A DNA stretch of 64,000 nucleotides from an uncultured Clostridia bacterium (GTDB taxonomy: Bacteria; Bacillota; Clostridia; UBA1381). Location of the stretch: positions 1-64,000 of the forward strand of contig CAKSIJ010000002.1 in the NCBI GenBank assembly GCA_934462715.1, written 5' to 3'. The position numbers and the translations under genes are program-made. Positions within the stretch are counted from its first letter, which is position 1. Each line of letters opens with the position of its first letter. Of the stretch, positions 59,727 to 64,000 are shown one piece after another. Below the pieces are notes generated by a model. The model was not told the DNA's origin, searched no databases, and saw only the letters and a list, made by a program, of their open reading frames with translations.

Positions 59727-61434
59727 TTAATTTTCCTCCGCTTTGAACATACCTCTTATATTGTTTATCATAACCGCCGCTTCGGCTCTTGTACAGTTTG
59801 CGCCCGGACGGTACATTCCCTCCGAGCCGTGCAGTATTCCTGCTTTTGTAAGCGCTTCAACCGCACTCTTTGCATATTCCGAAATCTCCGCTTCATCATC
59901 AAAGCTTATTGCTTCACCGTCTGACGGAAGCTTCTTTTCGAGATATTCGACCGCTCTTAACATAAGCACTGCCGCGTCCTGTCTTGTAATATTTTCCTTT
60001 GCGCCGAAATATGAATCGCTCATACCCTTTAACGATTCCCGAGTTGTAAGCGGCAGCGACAAATTTATAATACCAATCGTCAGCCGATACGTCCTCAAAG
60101 CTGCAATCGCCGTCATCTGCGCTTATTTTCAGTGCGCCCATCAGAATTTTCAAAAATTCCGCACGCGTAACCTTGTCACCGGGAGCAAATAAACCGTCCG
60201 CCTTACCGTCAACGATTCCGTCATCGTAAAGCTGCTCGATTGCGTTCTTTGCCCATGAGTATGCGCTTGTAACATCGGAGAATACCGTGCTTGCTTCATT
60301 GTCTTTATTATCGTCCGGCTTGCTTATAACCGGAGTGTATGTTGTTCCTCCGCCTACGCTCGGTACTTTATTGTTGCCCGAGCTGCCTCCCGAATCCTTT
60401 CCCGAATTATTTTTTGAATCGTCAGCTGCTTTGGTGTTTAATATGCTCTGCATTTCCGCCTTTGTGGAATAAGCCGATTCAAGCAATTTTGTATCAATTG
60501 TATTTCCCTTTACCGACTTATAATTGCTTAAATCAAGCTTGTTAACCGCATTGTTAGCCTCAAGTATGCCTGAAATATGTCCCGTACCGGCTGACTTGTT
60601 GTTTTTTACAGCCTGCAAGGTGCTTTCAAACACAAACGCTTCCTTAAACGTTTTTATATCCTTGAAGTTCTTCTTGCACAATGCGGTTATAACATTATTC
60701 TTTCCTGTCGGCTTGGTTGCCGTATTGTACAGCGAATATGCGCTTACTCCGTAATCGCCGTCAAGCTTATCCATGCCGAGCGCTTCTTCTGCGATAAACA
60801 CAGCTTCGTCAAAAACAAGCTCCTTGTTATTTTCGTTCAGCGCTTCAATATTCGCATACAGTATTACCGCATTTTTCAGCGTTTGTGCGTCCGTTACCGT
60901 AACATCACCGTTTTTTATGCCGTTAAAGAGCATTTCTGCGGCAACCGCTTTGTCCGAAAGCTTTGCATATACAGTATCGTTAAGATTCAGCGCCTCGGCA
61001 TTGGCTTCGATTTCCGCCGCAAATTCGGCGGCGGTTGTTTTTGCCGTAACCGCACTGTAGATATTTTCCGAATCCGCACTGTAGATAAGCTTGCTTACCC
61101 TTTCCGTGTTTTCAGCCTTTATATAGGCGATGTAAGTATTTTTATCGCCGGGAGTGTTCAGCTCAAAGCTGTAATCAAATCCGCCGTTTTCAATTTTAAT
61201 AAACTCTTCCTTTTCAACGTCTGCCGCCGTCATATCCCCGAGCGTTTTATCGCCCTTAAGCACGATAAGCGAAGCATATTTTCCGTTATAAGCGTCAAGG
61301 TTTATTCCTTTAAAATTGACAACATTTGTTCCGAGCTTTATATCAGCATTGCCGAGATATGCCGCCTGTGCCGCAGGTGCCGCCGCACCCAGGGCAATCA
61401 GTCCGCAGATAACTGCATTTTGTAATAATTTCAT
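59727..61434 (-). pseudogene. SLH-domain surface protein gene broken by a one-base frameshift in SLH unit 2
   Basis: The frame from 61434 encodes a signal peptide (MKLLQNAVICGLIALGAAAP), a 330-residue region, a Ser/Gly linker, SLH unit 1 (QLYDDGIVDGKADGLFAPGD) and half of SLH unit 2, ending ...AAAYNSGIVKG, after which the frame drifts into unrelated basic residues. The continuation MSDSYFGAKENITRQDAAVL, SLH unit 3 and the natural C-terminus (TKAGILHGSEGMYRPGANCT) are in another frame ending at 59727. The joint is at the AAAGGGTATG run (60021-60030). The span 59727-61434 is 1708 bases, one more than a multiple of three. Either a real inactivating or phase-variable mutation, or a sequencing error. 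Start ATG 61434 follows GAAAGGAATAGG. Confidence 0.88.
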
Positions 61435-61512
61435 ATTTTACCTATTCCTTTCTGTCATAATCTGTTAGAGAATTTTTATTATCCGCAAATCCCCCAACGG
61501 CTTATTTTCCGA

Positions 61513-64000
61513 TTAATCCTTTGCCGCACGTATCTCCGCATAACATTCGGGCATCGAGCCGCTCGGATTGGTGAATGAAAATTTAATACCCTCGGGATTC
61601 CAAACAGGAGCTTCCGTATCGAGGAATGAAGCAATTGTCATTCCGTCCGCCTTTAAGTATACATACGTTCCGATACCCACGCGCAGTGCGCCCATTTCAA
61701 GGTCAACCCACTTATCATCGGAAATGTAGAAGTTCAGAATCTGCGACCTTATGCTCGTTCCGGTATATCCCGTTGTACATCTCTGAATTTCTATTTGGTT
61801 ACTCTTTATGATAAGATCGTAGCCGTTACCGTTTCCAAGGAAGCCTGTCGGTTTTTCCTGCAAGCCCATGATACAGTAGTTCGAGCTTACGTTTACCTTA
61901 TAACCGAACTTCACGGCGGTTGCACCGCCCAGATCCTTATCATAACCGCAAACCGAGTAGTGATTCAGTCTGCCGTTTTCGCCCGTGAGCGATAAGCTGC
62001 CGTCCTTGTTCCATGTCCAGTATTCGCCGTTTTTATTGTTATCTCCTCCGTACAGCCAATTTTCCTTATCTTTGAGAAGCTCGCCCATATTAACAACCTC
62101 ATAATTGAAGTTTTCGGGTATTTCGGCAACTATGCCGCTGATTTTGCTGCTTGCGTTATCCATGTCAAGCTGTATTGATGACGCGGAATTGTACACTGCC
62201 CTTGCATTATCGAGAACCTCTTTGACTTTTGCCTTAAAGCCCGTCTTGTATGTTCCCTTTTCCGTTCCCTCTGTAATGCAGTCATAAAGCCTTTGACACA
62301 AATCCAAATCCGATTCAAGTTTTGTTTTGTCTACTATCTCATACTGATAACTGATTAACATTCTCGGCGAGCCTATCTGCTTATAGCTGTTTTTCAGCTG
62401 TTCGGAAATATTAATTCCCTCAACCGTCCACCAGAACACCTTTTTACCTGTCGGAATGTTTCGGATTATCGCCCAGTTGTCGGGGGTTTCCTGAACTATA
62501 ATCGGGTTATCCATTTGCGGATTATCTGCAATTCTTACAATGTATTTATCAGATCCGTCATGCTTATCCCACTTGAAAGTGTAGCCCTGATTATCGATAT
62601 TCTTCTGACCGTTGCCCGGAGAAATAAGTCTGAAGCCTGCTGTGAGAGCCTTTTCGTTTTCCTCTTTAACCCTTTCGGCGCTCAATCCGATTTTGCTCAT
62701 GTCAATCTCCGCAAGTCCCGGACTTTTTCTCAAAATCCTTGCGTTAGGCTTCAGATTGTAGTTGTCGTTTGCATAATCGACAAAGCCCGGATCCTCGGTA
62801 ACGGTTTCGTTGTCCTTAACCGTACTGTAGGTGTACATTTCCGAAGCAATCATGTTAACCTTGTAGTTGTACATCAGATTGTTCTGAATTGAGTTGTTGT
62901 ACGGAAGTCCTACAAAGCCATGGTCGAGAATACTTGCCAGCTCAGGATATTTCGCTGCCCAAACCTTTGATTTGTAGTCGACCCAGCTGAGTGTTCCATA
63001 AGTCTGACCTCCGGGAAGCGCATGGTATCTTGCCCAGCCTACTCCTCTTGCGTCCATGAACATTGCATTTTCACAGTCGGTTATAATATTATTGTCAAAC
63101 TTGTTGTCACGTCCGCCGCCAATCATAACAGCAAGATTACATCTGCTGAACACGTTATGATGAACGTTTGCACTTGAAAACATATCGTCAAGATAAACCC
63201 CTGCGACATATATTGAACCCGACTTATCGGCAGAGGTGTCAATATCGTGGAAATAGTTATAGGCTATCTCATGGCCTCTCGATATGTATGTTCTTACCGC
63301 ATATATAGCGCCTGCGTCCGATGCGTCCTTTACAAGGTTATAAAATTCATTGTAAAGAATTTTGTGGTCATTACCTCTGAATGTAATACCCTGTGACGAT
63401 GATTCATGGAAAATGTTATGCTGTACCGTGTTTCCCACACCGTCAAGACTGATTGCCGGATTATATGCCCTCCATGTTGTCGCATAATCAAAGAAATGAT
63501 TATTCTCAATCACATTTTGAGAAGATTCAAGCGTTGTGAAATCTCCGCCGTTATTTACGCTTAAAACACCTGCGCCTATGTGCATGAAATCACAGTCCGC
63601 AATTCTCAGCTTATCCGCCCTTCCAAAGTTTCCAACCATTCTTCCGATGTTTTGTGCGCTGCACCCCTCGATTGTCAGTCCCACGCTTTTATCTATAACA
63701 ATCGCATGATCTCTCGTTGATTTAAGACCGATTCCCTTTATTGTTACATAATTTACTTCATTACTGCTTATCATCGGCTCTGCAAGAGTTGGTATTTCAA
63801 TATTCGCTCCGGTCATTGTGTACGGAGGATAGAAATACAGTTTCTTATTATCGCAGTCTATAAAATATTCTCCCGGAGAATCAAGCTCTTCTATCAGATT
63901 TTTGATGAAATATCTGTCCTTTTCCGATGAACCGTAAGTAGTGCTTGTCAAAAGTCCTACCCAGCCACCCTCTTCAAACCAGCCGACCTGTTCTTCTTCA
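61513..64000 (-). CDS. Secreted right-handed beta-helix protein, 5' end beyond the window
   Basis: The frame is open through base 64000, so the N-terminus is missing; at least 829 residues are visible. GEYFIDCDNKKLYFYPP near the start is common in beta-helix polysaccharide-active proteins. About 350 residues follow with parallel beta-helix repeats rich in Asn ladders (NTVQHNIFHESSSQGITFRG, HHNVFSRCNLAVMIGGGRDN, FDNNIITDCENAMFMD). Then come a fibronectin-like or carbohydrate-related domain (FRLISPGNGQKNIDNQGYTF), a helical linker and a C-terminal lectin-like beta-sandwich of about 170 residues. Likely a polysaccharide lyase or hydrolase, but the catalytic family is not assigned. It follows two SLH protein genes in the same direction downstream. 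Confidence 0.8.
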   Translation of the reverse strand, partial: EEEQVGWFEEGGWVGLLTSTTYGSSEKDRYFIKNLIEELDSPGEYFIDCDNKKLYFYPPYTMTGANIEIPTLAEPMISSNEVNYVTIKGIGLKSTRDHAIVIDKSVGLTIEGCSAQNIGRMVGNFGRADKLRIADCDFMHIGAGVLSVNNGGDFTTLESSQNVIENNHFFDYATTWRAYNPAISLDGVGNTVQHNIFHESSSQGITFRGNDHKILYNEFYNLVKDASDAGAIYAVRTYISRGHEIAYNYFHDIDTSADKSGSIYVAGVYLDDMFSSANVHHNVFSRCNLAVMIGGGRDNKFDNNIITDCENAMFMDARGVGWARYHALPGGQTYGTLSWVDYKSKVWAAKYPELASILDHGFVGLPYNNSIQNNLMYNYKVNMIASEMYTYSTVKDNETVTEDPGFVDYANDNYNLKPNARILRKSPGLAEIDMSKIGLSAERVKEENEKALTAGFRLISPGNGQKNIDNQGYTFKWDKHDGSDKYIVRIADNPQMDNPIIVQETPDNWAIIRNIPTGKKVFWWTVEGINISEQLKNSYKQIGSPRMLISYQYEIVDKTKLESDLDLCQRLYDCITEGTEKGTYKTGFKAKVKEVLDNARAVYNSASSIQLDMDNASSKISGIVAEIPENFNYEVVNMGELLKDKENWLYGGDNNKNGEYWTWNKDGSLSLTGENGRLNHYSVCGYDKDLGGATAVKFGYKVNVSSNYCIMGLQEKPTGFLGNGNGYDLIIKSNQIEIQRCTTGYTGTSIRSQILNFYISDDKWVDLEMGALRVGIGTYVYLKADGMTIASFLDTEAPVWNPEGIKFSFTNPSGSMPECYAEIRAAKD

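Noticed and set aside
59727..60116. Separate small SLH gene
   Set aside because: Its first 35 residues are out-of-frame translation of the upstream gene; SLH homology begins exactly where the other frame loses it, so it is the 3' part of one frameshifted gene.
1..64000. CRISPR arrays, insertion sequences, rRNA genes, integrase
   Set aside because: No regularly spaced short repeats, no transposase or integrase proteins and no rRNA sequence were seen.

Overview
The window reads as a chromosomal segment of an anaerobic, endospore-forming, low-to-mid GC Firmicute of class Clostridia. The evidence is sigG, spoIID, a SPOCS/LysM spore-coat-type protein, rubrerythrin, the SCIFF ranthipeptide with its radical-SAM maturase (a near-signature of Clostridia), Firmicutes-type AGGAGG ribosome binding sites, and many readable sigma-A promoters (TTGACA-17-TATAAT). 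No rRNA, CRISPR array, transposase or integrase was seen. Both ends cut genes.

Layout. 1-5.7 kb: the right end of a prophage (a giant phage protein cut by the window start, then an NlpC/P60 endolysin), stopping at two tRNA-Ser genes that share one consensus promoter. 6.3-14 kb: murC, then a translationally coupled pair consisting of an RND/MMPL exporter and a very long GLUG-repeat/coiled-coil membrane-anchored protein. 14-21 kb: an alpha-glucan operon (glgP, a PTS permease with domains in A-C-B order, an EEP-family phosphodiesterase, malQ). 21-24.6 kb: a GNAT acetyltransferase, a DUF421 membrane protein and a YtrA-type GntR/ABC operon with a perfect 17-bp inverted repeat at its promoter. 24.6-28.4 kb: a KdpDE-like two-component system with a Na/Pi symporter-PhoU protein. 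28.5-34 kb: rubrerythrin, spoIID, a hypothetical protein, a tandem-OB SSB-like protein and a SPOCS-LysM protein. 34-36.3 kb: an AraC regulator divergent from a GH27 alpha-galactosidase. 36.4-39.5 kb: the SCIFF peptide and maturase, then an Orn/Lys/Arg decarboxylase-like enzyme. 39.5-46 kb: YitT, TRIC channel, sigG, a CNNM/CorC protein, MurJ and a nitroreductase. 46.4-51 kb: ruvA-ruvB-amidase-queA and a small HTH regulator. 51.4-56.3 kb: dut and a 1440-residue acyl-CoA dehydratase activase-like protein. 56.6-64 kb: a surface-protein block with an SLH protein, a second SLH gene broken by a one-base frameshift, and a secreted beta-helix protein cut by the window end.

The most unusual sequence is a 104-bp repeat present twice in the same orientation (30242-30345 and 42216-42319). 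It has near-palindromic ends, and all four substitutions in its central stem keep base pairing; a tandem G/A mismatch is conserved. One copy lies upstream of spoIID, the other inside the loop of the terminator shared by sigG and the CNNM gene. The MMPL/GLUG-coiled-coil pair is the best candidate for a little-described protein system. The SCIFF locus is a known type, but its peptide gene is short (48 codons) and is followed by a hairpin that may set the peptide:maturase ratio.
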